Positions 37,171 through 46,717 of a DNA stretch of 64,000 nt are shown here, in pieces. The position numbers and the translations under genes were made by a program. How positions within the stretch are numbered: position 1 is the first letter of the stretch; each line of letters opens with the position of its first letter. The notes below the pieces were generated by a model that had not been told where the DNA came from, searched no databases, and worked only from the letters and a program-made list of their open reading frames with translations. Origin of the DNA: Paraprevotella clara YIT 11840 (GTDB taxonomy: Bacteria > Bacteroidota > Bacteroidia > Bacteroidales > Bacteroidaceae); NCBI RefSeq assembly GCF_000233955.1, contig NZ_JH376597.1:372001-436000 (forward strand), read 5' to 3'.

Positions 37171-38787
37171 TTACTGTTCTTTCATTGCATAATATGAATT
37201 CTGGTGTAATTGCGTATTGGCGTTCATCTCCGTAAGCGAAATAGGAAGATACCACGCCTCCGGATTGGACAACCGGGCTTTATAGGTGGAAACCTCCCGG
37301 GCATACGCCTTTTCCAACAAAGCGTAAGCCCCCGCAGTCGCTCCCTCACGCCGAACTTTCCTTAACAGGTCGTACCAGCGTTTGCCTTCGAAACAAAGTT
37401 CGCGTTGGCGTTCTTGGAGTACCATCGCTTTCACGGCATCCATAGAAGGATAGTCGGCATATTCCAAAGAGTCCATCTCCATGGTAGCCCGTTTGTACGT
37501 CACGTTACACAAGGAAATGACAGTCTTGCGTTCATCATCCGTCACGGCTAATTCGGCCAATGCTTCCGCCTTCATCAAGTAAATATCCGACAAACGGTAG
37601 AATATCCAGTTGGCCGTGCTGGTAGAAGCACGATAACTATATTCATCCGACGTGTGCGGCACCAAAGCCAATGCCGGCGACTGCCCCTCGTACTTGAATA
37701 CCTTGAAGCTCGTGGGCGGCACGACAGAGCCGTCGGAACCGGCCTCTACCGTAGCTGCAATAAAGTCGCGAGCACGATAATCGTACTGCACATCCAAATA
37801 GGTATTGAACAACTGAGCAGTCGGCTCGAAATGGGCACTTTTGCCTTTTGTAGTATTCCCGTACAAATTGGCAGTGGCCCCGTTCATCTTTCCGTCCTTA
37901 TCAAAGTTCAATTCAAAAACCGCCTCCGTGGAATTACCGGTGTAGAACACCGAATTATACATCCTGTTACCCTCTACCATCATCATTTCCGTTTCATACA
38001 TGGCCTGATTGTACAGCACACGGTCACAAGCTTCCACACAAGACCGATAATCCGCCTGCGCTTCGGAATTGCCCACGTCGGAAGCCTTCCATAAATATAC
38101 ATCGGCCAAAAGGGCTCGCACACCGTTCTTCGTAATCCTCCCGCGTGTGTATTGTTCCGTCGGCCATTCTTCGGGAGCGTACTCCTCCGCCAGTTTCAAA
38201 TCCTCAATCAAAGCCGGTACAATCACATCGTCCGCCGAACTTTGCGCTACCTGATAGTCCTGTTGTTCGCTCTCACTGGGCTCTGTCACATAAGGCACGT
38301 CGCCAAAACTGCGTACCAAATAGAAATAACAGAGTGCGCGCAAAGTATAAACCTCCGCCAAATAATTGTGTAGGCGTTCTTCGGTAAAGTTGGCGTCGCG
38401 GTCACGCACGGCCGGAGCCGACTTGATGACTTTGTTGCAAATATTGATAACCTTATAGAAATCGCCCCACGTCACCAATCCGTTCGATGACAGCAGGTTC
38501 GCATCTTTCAAATATTGCTCGTCAGTGGAAGCCGACGTAGAATAATCCATATTGTCCGAACGCGCCTCGCCCCAATAAATGATTCTGCTGATCACATTAT
38601 CCTCCAGCATGAAACGATAACAGGAAGCCACCACACTCTGTACGTCTTCTCCCGTTTCCCAATATTCGTCGTCCACGATATCGTCTTCCGGATAAAGCGT
38701 CAGGAAGTCGTTGCATGCGGTAAAAAGCCACAAGCAGGAAGCCGCCAGAAAGATATTCTTCAGATAATATTTCATTGTTTTCATCAT
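37171..38787 (-). CDS. SusD/RagB-family nutrient-binding outer-membrane lipoprotein (first pair)
   Basis: This is a 538-residue SusD-like protein with lipobox TAC at ~23-25 followed by NDFLTLYPEDD. Typical features are the motif DDEYWETGEDVQSVVASCYRFM near the N-terminus, the conserved YNLAEVYTLRALCYFYLVRSFGDVPYVTEP-type region near residue 140, and the C-terminal ERQRELCFEGKRWYDLLR. It partners the 1096-aa SusC, whose stop is 13 bp upstream. It is the closer of the two pairs to the canonical family. Confidence 0.96.
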   Translation of the reverse strand: MMKTMKYYLKNIFLAASCLWLFTACNDFLTLYPEDDIVDDEYWETGEDVQSVVASCYRFMLEDNVISRIIYWGEARSDNMDYSTSASTDEQYLKDANLLSSNGLVTWGDFYKVINICNKVIKSAPAVRDRDANFTEERLHNYLAEVYTLRALCYFYLVRSFGDVPYVTEPSESEQQDYQVAQSSADDVIVPALIEDLKLAEEYAPEEWPTEQYTRGRITKNGVRALLADVYLWKASDVGNSEAQADYRSCVEACDRVLYNQAMYETEMMMVEGNRMYNSVFYTGNSTEAVFELNFDKDGKMNGATANLYGNTTKGKSAHFEPTAQLFNTYLDVQYDYRARDFIAATVEAGSDGSVVPPTSFKVFKYEGQSPALALVPHTSDEYSYRASTSTANWIFYRLSDIYLMKAEALAELAVTDDERKTVISLCNVTYKRATMEMDSLEYADYPSMDAVKAMVLQERQRELCFEGKRWYDLLRKVRREGATAGAYALLEKAYAREVSTYKARLSNPEAWYLPISLTEMNANTQLHQNSYYAMKEQ

Positions 38788-38800
38788 TTCCGTTTTTTAA

Positions 38801-41800
38801 TTAAAATGTAGCTGAAAGTCCGAATGTCCATTCCTTGGCACGCGGAGTCATGGAATTGTCCACCGCTATGCCGTAATAGTCTTTGGCTGTATCCGTACAA
38901 ATAGAAATCTCAGGGTCTACACCGGAATACTTGGTAAAACACCAAAGGTTGTTCACAGTGAGATAAGCACTCAGGTTCGTCATGCCGATACGCTTCACCC
39001 AGTTGGACGGGAAACGATAACGAAGCGTGATGTACTTCACACGCAGGAAAGAACCGTCCTCTACATAACGGTCGGATGCCAGCCAGTTATAACCTTGGTT
39101 GTACACTGCACGCGGCATGTCCGTCACGTCTCCTTCCTTGCGCCAACGCCAATTCACCGTCGTACACTGGTTGTAGGCATGATACATGTTCTCGGCATTC
39201 ATACGCGCCATATTCACGATTTTGTTCCCCCAACGGTAGTTACAGAACACATTCAACGAGAAGCGGTCATAACGCAACGTAAAGCCGAAACCACCCGTAA
39301 GTTTAGGATTGCAATTACCCAAATAGACCACATCATACTGGTCGATGCTTCCGTCGTGGTTGATATCCTCGTAGATGGCATCACCCCCCTGGAACTGGTA
39401 TTTGGTCGTACTGTGGTAATAGTACATCGGTTTCACCGTACCTTCGAAATTCGTCATCGGGACTCCGTTCTCATCACGGGCCACAGGCACCGTCTTTCCT
39501 TCTGCTACCGCTTGGTCGTAACGGTCGTAACTGTAGGAATATACCCCTTTGTAACGGAACCCATAGATGGAGCCGAACGAGTTGCCTTCCTGCAAACGCG
39601 TATAGTAAGCCCCGTTTCCGAAGTCGGAATGGTTGTTGAAGTTGTTCAGCACACTCGGATCGAGACTGCGAATCATGTTCTTGTTGGAAGCAAAGTTTGT
39701 ATTGATGTCCAACGAGAACTTACCTTTTTCCACCACCTTGTTGAAATTGACCGTAAGTTCCCAACCGTCATTATCCATTCGCCCCACGTTTTTGTAAGTC
39801 AATGTAGCAAAGCCGGAAGAAGACGGAATGTCGATGTCTTTAAACAAAAGATCGTCTGTACGCTTTTTGTACCAGTCGTAAATGACAGACACCTTTCCGT
39901 TCCAAAGTTCCATGTCGAAACCCAAGTTCAACGAAGTCACCTTCTCCCATTTCAACCCATCCAGACGGATACGTGTGGGATAAACGGCACTCATGTCCAT
40001 ATAACCTGTAGAATTCGTCGTCAATACACTATATTGAAGGTAATTCTGCCCGGGTTGCCGACCGGCGATACCCCAACTCGGACGGAAAGCCAACAAGGTC
40101 AGCACTTTTCCCGTGTACTTCTGCAACCACGGTTCGTCCGAGATAATCCATTTGCCACCCACTCCCGGGAAAAATCCGTAACGGTTGGAAGGACCGAACT
40201 GTGTGGAACCGTCCACACGAAGATTGGCATCAAAGATATAACGCCCCTTGAAACTGTAGTGCACACGTCCCATCCAACCTAAAGTCTTGTCATTACTGTT
40301 CCCGTTTTCCGTGCCGGATATGTATCCCGTAGCCGTGGCGTCGTTAATGGCAGAACTCGGCAATCCCTGCATCTTCACATATTGGGAATGGCTCGTGGTC
40401 GTAGTCAACTGCATCAGAGCCTGCGCCTGCAAGTTATGGTCGTCATTCAGGAAACGGCTCTGCCATGTAAGTCCGTGCTCCGTGGCTACCGTCAGCTTGC
40501 CGGACGTTTTCGTCTCCGCCACATTGGCCGATCCATAGTTGTCCGCCGCATTGTACACACATTCCGCCGGTAGAAACTTCTCTTCCCGTTCATTGTTCAA
40601 GTCAATGGCCACCCAACCAAGATAACGCAAGTAATGCTCCTCCGGATTGAAAAAGTCGTATTGCAACGACAACTTGGGCATAATACGGTACCCTTTCAGG
40701 TTGTTCTTGGCTAACTTGCCCAACGCCACGGGATTCTTCAATTCCCGCTGCTCTTTGTTGAAGCCCGACTCGGCATCCATATTATAATAACGCCCCGTAC
40801 TGCTGCCGTCCGCATTTTCCTCATACACGGCCATGTTCGGCATTTTCTTGTAGGCGATGTCTAACAAATTCTCATAATTCCGGTCATTATCCGAATAAGT
40901 AAATTGGAATTCCGAACCGAACACCATACGGTCGGACACATAATAATCCAGTTGCGAACGGGTAGAAAAACGTTGATACCGCTGCCCCATGACCGTACCT
41001 TTCTGGTCATAGTAACCACCGGAAATACGGAATGCAGCCCGTTCACCGCCACCCGACACGGTCAGATAGTGGTCGTTTGTCCATCCGTGTCGCGTCACTT
41101 CGTCCACCCAATCTGTATTATTATTGTAATTCTGGTTGTCCGGTTCGTAGCGCAACTCGTCATAATCATATTGTTCGTAAGTCTCGTCACGTCCGCTCAA
41201 AGTTCGGTTAAAGTATGCCTGCTTCATCATCATCGTATAATCCCCTCCCGACAGCAGCTTCATCCCTTTGGGTTGGGTGGAACCGGAAAGTTTATAGGTA
41301 TAAGACACACGTGTCTTCCCCCTCGTACCCCGTTTCGTCTTGATCAACAATACGCCGTTGGCTCCCTTAGAACCCCACATGGCGGTGGAGGCGGCATCTT
41401 TCAATACGGTAATCTCCTCGATATCCTCCACATTGACGCTCAACAAGTCTGCATACTCTTCCTCGTTAGCCGTACCGAAATCGAAACTTTCATCAATCTC
41501 ACCGCTATAAGGCACGCCGTTCACCACCACCAAAGGCTGTGAGTTACCCGTGATGGATGTCGTTCCACGGATACGCATCTGGCTGCCCGAACCGGGACTT
41601 CCGCCTACCACGATGTCCAAACCGGCCACACGCCCTTGCAAAGCATCGTCGGATCCGGCCACAGACACTCCTTCCATGGCATCCATCTTGAAAGTAGTCA
41701 TGGCCATACTCACCTCCCGTTGCGGAATATTGAAAGCCCCGTCCGGTCCTCTCTTCTGCGCTTTGACCACGACTTCACTCACTTTCATCGTGTTGTCTTC

Positions 41801-42091
41801 CATCTTGACATTGAACTTACGTTGGGAGCCGATAGGAAATTCCTGCGTTTTATATCCCATAAAGGTAAATACCAGTTTGTTGTTCACGTTCTTCACCTTA
41901 AAGGCAAAGTTACCGTTCATGTCCGTCGTCATACCGCCGACCACACGATTGGTCGCATCCTTCTCCGCCACGGTACATCCCATCAGTTCAAGCCCGTCGT
42001 TCGCATCCACGACACGCCCGCTCACCATGACCTGCGCCCCGGCACGCCATACCGCGCATAGAAAAGCCATTAATAACAAATATCTCTTCAT
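38801..42091 (-). CDS. SusC/RagA-family TonB-dependent transporter (first pair)
   Basis: This is a 1096-residue transporter with a signal peptide (~1-19), a carboxypeptidase-like domain (~22-97, SGRVVDANDGLELMGCTV) and a plug with SQMRIRGTTSITGNSQPLVVVNGVPY and EEITVLKDAASTAMWGSKGANGVLLIKTKRG. The barrel ends in WTFGLSATF. There is no STN domain. It lies 18 bp after the 830-aa FAS1 gene and 13 bp before its SusD. It shares little with the 1032-aa SusC beyond family motifs, so the two pairs are not a recent duplication and may import different products. Confidence 0.96.
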   Translation of the reverse strand: MKRYLLLMAFLCAVWRAGAQVMVSGRVVDANDGLELMGCTVAEKDATNRVVGGMTTDMNGNFAFKVKNVNNKLVFTFMGYKTQEFPIGSQRKFNVKMEDNTMKVSEVVVKAQKRGPDGAFNIPQREVSMAMTTFKMDAMEGVSVAGSDDALQGRVAGLDIVVGGSPGSGSQMRIRGTTSITGNSQPLVVVNGVPYSGEIDESFDFGTANEEEYADLLSVNVEDIEEITVLKDAASTAMWGSKGANGVLLIKTKRGTRGKTRVSYTYKLSGSTQPKGMKLLSGGDYTMMMKQAYFNRTLSGRDETYEQYDYDELRYEPDNQNYNNNTDWVDEVTRHGWTNDHYLTVSGGGERAAFRISGGYYDQKGTVMGQRYQRFSTRSQLDYYVSDRMVFGSEFQFTYSDNDRNYENLLDIAYKKMPNMAVYEENADGSSTGRYYNMDAESGFNKEQRELKNPVALGKLAKNNLKGYRIMPKLSLQYDFFNPEEHYLRYLGWVAIDLNNEREEKFLPAECVYNAADNYGSANVAETKTSGKLTVATEHGLTWQSRFLNDDHNLQAQALMQLTTTTSHSQYVKMQGLPSSAINDATATGYISGTENGNSNDKTLGWMGRVHYSFKGRYIFDANLRVDGSTQFGPSNRYGFFPGVGGKWIISDEPWLQKYTGKVLTLLAFRPSWGIAGRQPGQNYLQYSVLTTNSTGYMDMSAVYPTRIRLDGLKWEKVTSLNLGFDMELWNGKVSVIYDWYKKRTDDLLFKDIDIPSSSGFATLTYKNVGRMDNDGWELTVNFNKVVEKGKFSLDINTNFASNKNMIRSLDPSVLNNFNNHSDFGNGAYYTRLQEGNSFGSIYGFRYKGVYSYSYDRYDQAVAEGKTVPVARDENGVPMTNFEGTVKPMYYYHSTTKYQFQGGDAIYEDINHDGSIDQYDVVYLGNCNPKLTGGFGFTLRYDRFSLNVFCNYRWGNKIVNMARMNAENMYHAYNQCTTVNWRWRKEGDVTDMPRAVYNQGYNWLASDRYVEDGSFLRVKYITLRYRFPSNWVKRIGMTNLSAYLTVNNLWCFTKYSGVDPEISICTDTAKDYYGIAVDNSMTPRAKEWTFGLSATF

Positions 42092-42109
42092 CGTTCTCTT
42101 TTTTTAAGG

Positions 42110-44602
42110 TCATTTTTGGTCTTTTACATTCTCTCCTTTGGGCTGTTCGAACCACAACACATCGTCTATCTGATGTATCACGGCGTAGGTATAAGCCTCT
42201 ATCGTCGTGGCCTTTTCCTTATCGCCGCTGTTCAACGTCATGTCGCGAGTCATCAGGTTATACACTCCTTCCGTTTTGACCACACGGGCCGAAACCCTTC
42301 CCGTGCCATAGTCAGCCTCATCAACCAAAGTGATATTCCCGTCCTTGTTCGTCACATACACCGGATAGAATTTATTGCTTGCTTCGTTGATCGTAGAGGT
42401 CAGATAAGCTTTGTTTTCTACCTTCTCACCTTTTATAAACACGGAATTATCCTGGAAATGATAACGGACAAAACGCTCCATTACGTTTTCCAGAGAATCC
42501 CTCACGCTTTGGTCCCCCTCGTTCTCTATCTGCCCCACCGTGGGAATCCATCCTTTCGCCTGAGCTTCGCGTATCGCCTCATTCGTCGGTACATACACCG
42601 TATAATGATACTGGTTGAGGAACTTCACCTTACGTCCCGGTGCCACGGTAGAAGACGTCGGATTGTTGACGAAAATGCCCAGCAAAGCACACATGTCATA
42701 AAACTCCCGGAAATCATCCTTGGACGACAATACATCATAAATGGAAGTCGTCGTGTTTTGCAAGATACCGTCTATCAGGTAAGTATTTCCGTTCTCCTTA
42801 TTATATATCTTACTCACTGTGAGCGGCCGTTCATTTCCGGCCCCACTGATTTTGTTGTCCTGCGTAATACGAACCGGCGCATATCCTTTAGTGATAAAGT
42901 ACTCCTGTCCGCCCGCACGAGCCGCTTCGAAGGCTTCATTGCTTTCCGTGACCAAAGTCTGGCAGTTCAAGATGTCTTCCAAACGGTTCTTCAGGATGGA
43001 ACTGTTACTGACGGTACCATTCGAGCCCAACGGAAAACCATTGTCCATAATCACCGTCCCGTCGGATGTACGGGTCGGTACGGCAGCCACCGTATTCTGC
43101 GGCGTCAACTGGAATTCCAGGTTACACCGATAGTTTTCCGAGGCGTATGATTTCGCCACGGGGTCCACATAGTCTTTCATATACTCGTTCGGTGTGACAA
43201 AGAACTGATACGTACTCTTCAACGAGCGCAAATAATAGACAAATTGTGCATCCGTCATAGCCTGATTGAAGATGGAGTTCAGGGAGTCAATCTTGGCCGG
43301 CCCCATTACCGTACGATAATCCAACGGCGTAAAGACTTTGTCAGTCACATAGACCACTCCGTTACGCCCCACAAACTTATCCACAATATTTTCCTTGCTT
43401 ACCTCCATCTCATAACCGGCCTCATCTTTGATGTCCCCGAAACGGCTCGGCAACGAAGACAGGAAAGAATACTTCTGGTGGTTGGCCACAAAGTCTGCGG
43501 CGATATTGTCGGGCACCTTGTCCCACGAACCGAAAGCTTCAAAAAAGTCGCTTCCCTCACCCGATGGAGAAAAGAACCGATCCATCGCCTCATTGGTCGG
43601 TACGAACATACAGCCCATGTCCGTCTCATAGCCGGGCTGGCTCGTGTTTCCGCCTTTCGGTTGGTACAAGTTCCATCCCGGATCGAAATACAACAGGCCC
43701 GGCGCATTCGTACCGTTATATTCCGTAAAGGAGTATGCCGGACTTTGATTGAAATAACGTGTCTGGAAGATGGAGTCGCCCTGGGCATCCCGTTTGTAGA
43801 ACACCGGACAGGCGAAACGGTCCATCAGTCGGCTGAAACGGCTCACCTTTTCATTCCCCCGGATATAAGCCGCCATGTTTTCAGGCGGAACCAGCACGTC
43901 GGCCAACTCGTGCAAATATCCGTTTTGGCAAACGATATCTTTCTGGATAATCTTATTGGCAAACAACGACGCATCGTCTGCCTCGCGGGGAATACCCGTC
44001 ACGAAACTGAAATCATCATCCGTAATGTGCTTCCCGGACATTACATCGGGAAAGAACTGTACCAATGTCCATTTCGTGGCATCGGACAACAATTTTATCG
44101 GTTTGCCCGCCCGGCGGTAGGGAGCGAAGTATTTGCTGTCCGGCAGGTCCTCCGCGTCAACTACCGGAATCGTGTCTTCCACCTCGAAATCGGTCGTCCG
44201 GCGGAAAGTCACCTGCCCCCTGTCGCTCAAAGACAAACGTTCCAAGAGTTGGGAATAAGGTATCGTTCCCAACTTGAGCAGCATCATCTTGAACGAATAA
44301 GGCAAATCCTCATAACTGCGATACCCCATTTCGTTCGTCTGGAAAAAGCGTTCGAAAGAAGCATCGTTCGAAAAGAACAGCGTATTGCTCCCCGACACCT
44401 TCATGGCATCGGTGTATCCGCAGTCATCAATCAGGCGGATATAATACGTACAGTCCCCACGGCCTGAAAGATAATCGTATATGTTGCTGTTCAGCCACGA
44501 TGGCATGTGGTTTTCCATGTCCTCATACTTGTCCGTACAAGCCGTAGGGAAAACCCCTGCCACACCTACGGAAAGCAAAGCCAGTAACTTATAAAACTTC
44601 AT
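42110..44602 (-). CDS. Multi-FAS1 domain lipoprotein, 830 aa
   Basis: The lipobox TAC at ~20-22 is followed by TDKYEDMENH. At least three to four FAS1-type domains can be traced from repeated motifs: LFFSNDASFERFF, FVPTNEAMDRFF, FVTPNEYMKDY and VYVPTNEAIREA. It is probably a long, surface-exposed, beads-on-a-string protein that binds or docks glycan or glycoprotein near the SusCD complex. It lies 23 bp after the 674-aa FAS1 gene and 18 bp before SusC. Length and domain count are large for PUL FAS1 proteins. Confidence 0.88.
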   Translation of the reverse strand: MKFYKLLALLSVGVAGVFPTACTDKYEDMENHMPSWLNSNIYDYLSGRGDCTYYIRLIDDCGYTDAMKVSGSNTLFFSNDASFERFFQTNEMGYRSYEDLPYSFKMMLLKLGTIPYSQLLERLSLSDRGQVTFRRTTDFEVEDTIPVVDAEDLPDSKYFAPYRRAGKPIKLLSDATKWTLVQFFPDVMSGKHITDDDFSFVTGIPREADDASLFANKIIQKDIVCQNGYLHELADVLVPPENMAAYIRGNEKVSRFSRLMDRFACPVFYKRDAQGDSIFQTRYFNQSPAYSFTEYNGTNAPGLLYFDPGWNLYQPKGGNTSQPGYETDMGCMFVPTNEAMDRFFSPSGEGSDFFEAFGSWDKVPDNIAADFVANHQKYSFLSSLPSRFGDIKDEAGYEMEVSKENIVDKFVGRNGVVYVTDKVFTPLDYRTVMGPAKIDSLNSIFNQAMTDAQFVYYLRSLKSTYQFFVTPNEYMKDYVDPVAKSYASENYRCNLEFQLTPQNTVAAVPTRTSDGTVIMDNGFPLGSNGTVSNSSILKNRLEDILNCQTLVTESNEAFEAARAGGQEYFITKGYAPVRITQDNKISGAGNERPLTVSKIYNKENGNTYLIDGILQNTTTSIYDVLSSKDDFREFYDMCALLGIFVNNPTSSTVAPGRKVKFLNQYHYTVYVPTNEAIREAQAKGWIPTVGQIENEGDQSVRDSLENVMERFVRYHFQDNSVFIKGEKVENKAYLTSTINEASNKFYPVYVTNKDGNITLVDEADYGTGRVSARVVKTEGVYNLMTRDMTLNSGDKEKATTIEAYTYAVIHQIDDVLWFEQPKGENVKDQK

Positions 44603-44625
44603 GGTATAAAATGTTTAAATAGAAA

Positions 44626-46623
44626 TCAATGCGTATCTTCACTCTCAATCAGATTGGTCGGCATGAACTCGATGTAATCCAAATGGCAGTTACCGTTGAG
44701 CATCTGCACGAAACGGAACTCATGCGTGGACATTTCCGTCCAACTGAATATACCCAGCACCTTGCGCAGTTCGAACGGGTCGTTACGGGTAGAGCCTTTG
44801 ATGCCTCCGCTTTGCCCCATCATCAATTCCGTGGAAGCAAAGGAATCCGGCCCTTTCATGAATCCGCGGTTGTGCATACTCTTGTCGTTTTCATACCCGT
44901 AGGGGTCGTCTTCCTTGGAATCATAATCCCACCACGCTCCGGGATTGTCCTGCGTGAACTGCCACACCTGCTCCCAACCGATTCCGGCATCCGTACCTTT
45001 CAGACGCATGTCGATAGGAATGCCGCAAGGCTCGTCGTCTAAATAAAACTGCGTAATACCGCGCGTGGCCGCATCCACACGATAACCGATACGTACTTCA
45101 TAACTTCCGGCCGGCACGGGTCCCACGGTAATCGAAGCATCGAACATCCCCCAAATCTCCAAATAGTCACCCAAAAAGAAACTGTGCATGTTCGACCCGA
45201 TATATTTGGCAAACACCGTACTGCTCTCTTCAAAGTGGAAATTCTTACAATACCCCTGCGGCACATAATAGTCTTTTTTGGAAATGATGTCATTATTCCG
45301 CAATTCCGGTGTAAAAATGGTGAAGTCCATACGTATGCGTTTGCCACGCATGATACGCCCTACCTTATCCTCATCGTACACCAACATCCCCGTCAGCGCA
45401 TGGATAACTCCGTTTTGGCAGTCCAGATTGCTATGTGCCATGTCCAAGGTCACCACATCGTCCAATTCCTCCGCCATATTCGTGTACTGCGCATCATAAC
45501 AGTTACGTTCGTCATTGAATACCGGTTTCTGCGCATCCTGGTCGCCCCATTTGAAAGCCTGCACCGTAATGATGGACTGCTCGGCCAGCGGCACCAAATA
45601 CTGTTCCAGCCAGAACGAGCCGTCGCGGTAATTCTCACGCAGCCAATCCGCATCCATCCACGTGTGCGTCACTACGTAATCGCGGGTGTTCACGATCTGA
45701 TTGGAAGCCAGCATGACCGGCAACAAGTGGTAAGCCACGAAGCGGTACAGGCTGCTGCCCTCGTCCGTATCCGGCAGATCTTTCCCATCCGGATAGAAAC
45801 GTTTGGCATATTCCCGCATGTCGTCCAACGTACGGATTCCGTTTAATGCCAATACCGAATCCGTTTCCAACAAAGCCGTATAACGGTAATTCTTGGTCTT
45901 GGGAAACTCCGCACCGGAAGCGTACGGGTCGTCCGACGGTTTGGTCGTAGCAGGCACGTACGTCTCGTCGTCCAGAAGCGTAAGGGAATTACGCAAACCC
46001 GTAGCATGCAAAGCTTCGCCGTAAAGCTTGAAATGGCCTTCCGTCTCGATGTAATCGGCCAACAAGTCGGTATTACCGGCTAAAGCCTTGTCTACGATAT
46101 GCACCACTCCGTTGACCTTGATATGGTCGCCCGACACGATACGTGCCGAATTGTTGATCATCCACGAAGTACCGTCGGGTGCGATGGACGTGTACAGATA
46201 ACGCCCCAACATGTTTTTCGTGTCGATGGCCCCGGACGTAAAACCGGCCGTTTCATAGTTTCCCACTTCGTTGGCCTCTCCGTCTATCAGATGATAAAAC
46301 ACCATTTCCTTGACCGCCTCCACGGAATCCAGAAAATGCTCGAACGACCCGTAACCCTGTTCTTTCGCATACGCCTCCATCGCCGTGTTGTTCGGCACAA
46401 AACAGGTGTATGAGCCGTATGATTCCAGCAGGGAAAAAGCCCCCGCCGTCTTCAAAGCTTCCGCGAAATCCGAATAATCCGCGTTGTTCTGCAAAAAGTC
46501 GCTGATGGTCTCCCCCGTAAAAGTCGTGTAATTCTCTCCCACGTCGTCAGAATCCTGGCATCCGGGAAAACAACAGAACATACAGGCCAAGAGACAGTAC
46601 GCTACCACATTCTTTATTTTCAT
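44626..46623 (-). CDS. FAS1 domain lipoprotein with C-terminal beta domain (paralog 1)
   Basis: I chose the start at 46623 (MKIKNVVAYC) rather than the upstream in-frame ATG because it gives a normal lipoprotein signal (FPGC at ~19-22, followed by QDSDD) and matches the paralog. Two FAS1 domains cover about 35-430 (FVPNNTAMEAY, GVVHIVDKAL; GVIHALTGMLVYDEDKVGR). The C-terminal ~230 residues form a beta-sandwich-like domain ending HLDYIEFMPTNLIESEDTH, seen also in the neighbouring paralog. An ECF-like promoter element lies 50-80 bp upstream, so this gene may lead the SusCD operon. Confidence 0.88.
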   Translation of the reverse strand: MKIKNVVAYCLLACMFCCFPGCQDSDDVGENYTTFTGETISDFLQNNADYSDFAEALKTAGAFSLLESYGSYTCFVPNNTAMEAYAKEQGYGSFEHFLDSVEAVKEMVFYHLIDGEANEVGNYETAGFTSGAIDTKNMLGRYLYTSIAPDGTSWMINNSARIVSGDHIKVNGVVHIVDKALAGNTDLLADYIETEGHFKLYGEALHATGLRNSLTLLDDETYVPATTKPSDDPYASGAEFPKTKNYRYTALLETDSVLALNGIRTLDDMREYAKRFYPDGKDLPDTDEGSSLYRFVAYHLLPVMLASNQIVNTRDYVVTHTWMDADWLRENYRDGSFWLEQYLVPLAEQSIITVQAFKWGDQDAQKPVFNDERNCYDAQYTNMAEELDDVVTLDMAHSNLDCQNGVIHALTGMLVYDEDKVGRIMRGKRIRMDFTIFTPELRNNDIISKKDYYVPQGYCKNFHFEESSTVFAKYIGSNMHSFFLGDYLEIWGMFDASITVGPVPAGSYEVRIGYRVDAATRGITQFYLDDEPCGIPIDMRLKGTDAGIGWEQVWQFTQDNPGAWWDYDSKEDDPYGYENDKSMHNRGFMKGPDSFASTELMMGQSGGIKGSTRNDPFELRKVLGIFSWTEMSTHEFRFVQMLNGNCHLDYIEFMPTNLIESEDTH

Positions 46624-46672
46624 ATAGAATCTAATTATTAAAAAAAACATAATAAAAGTCTTCTTCTATATC

Positions 46673-46703
46673 CTACTACGTATACGACGAGACAAATACT
46701 TAC
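46673..46703 (-). promoter_or_regulatory. ECF-like two-block promoter motif, copy 1
   Basis: On the minus strand GTAAGTATT (46695-46703) and CGTAGTAG (46673-46680) are separated by exactly 14 bp, with an A/T-rich run upstream. Identical blocks with the same spacing occur at 48768-48798 and 51477-51507. Each lies some tens of bp before a gene start. Confidence 0.8.
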
Positions 46704-46717
46704 GCCGATTAAAAAAA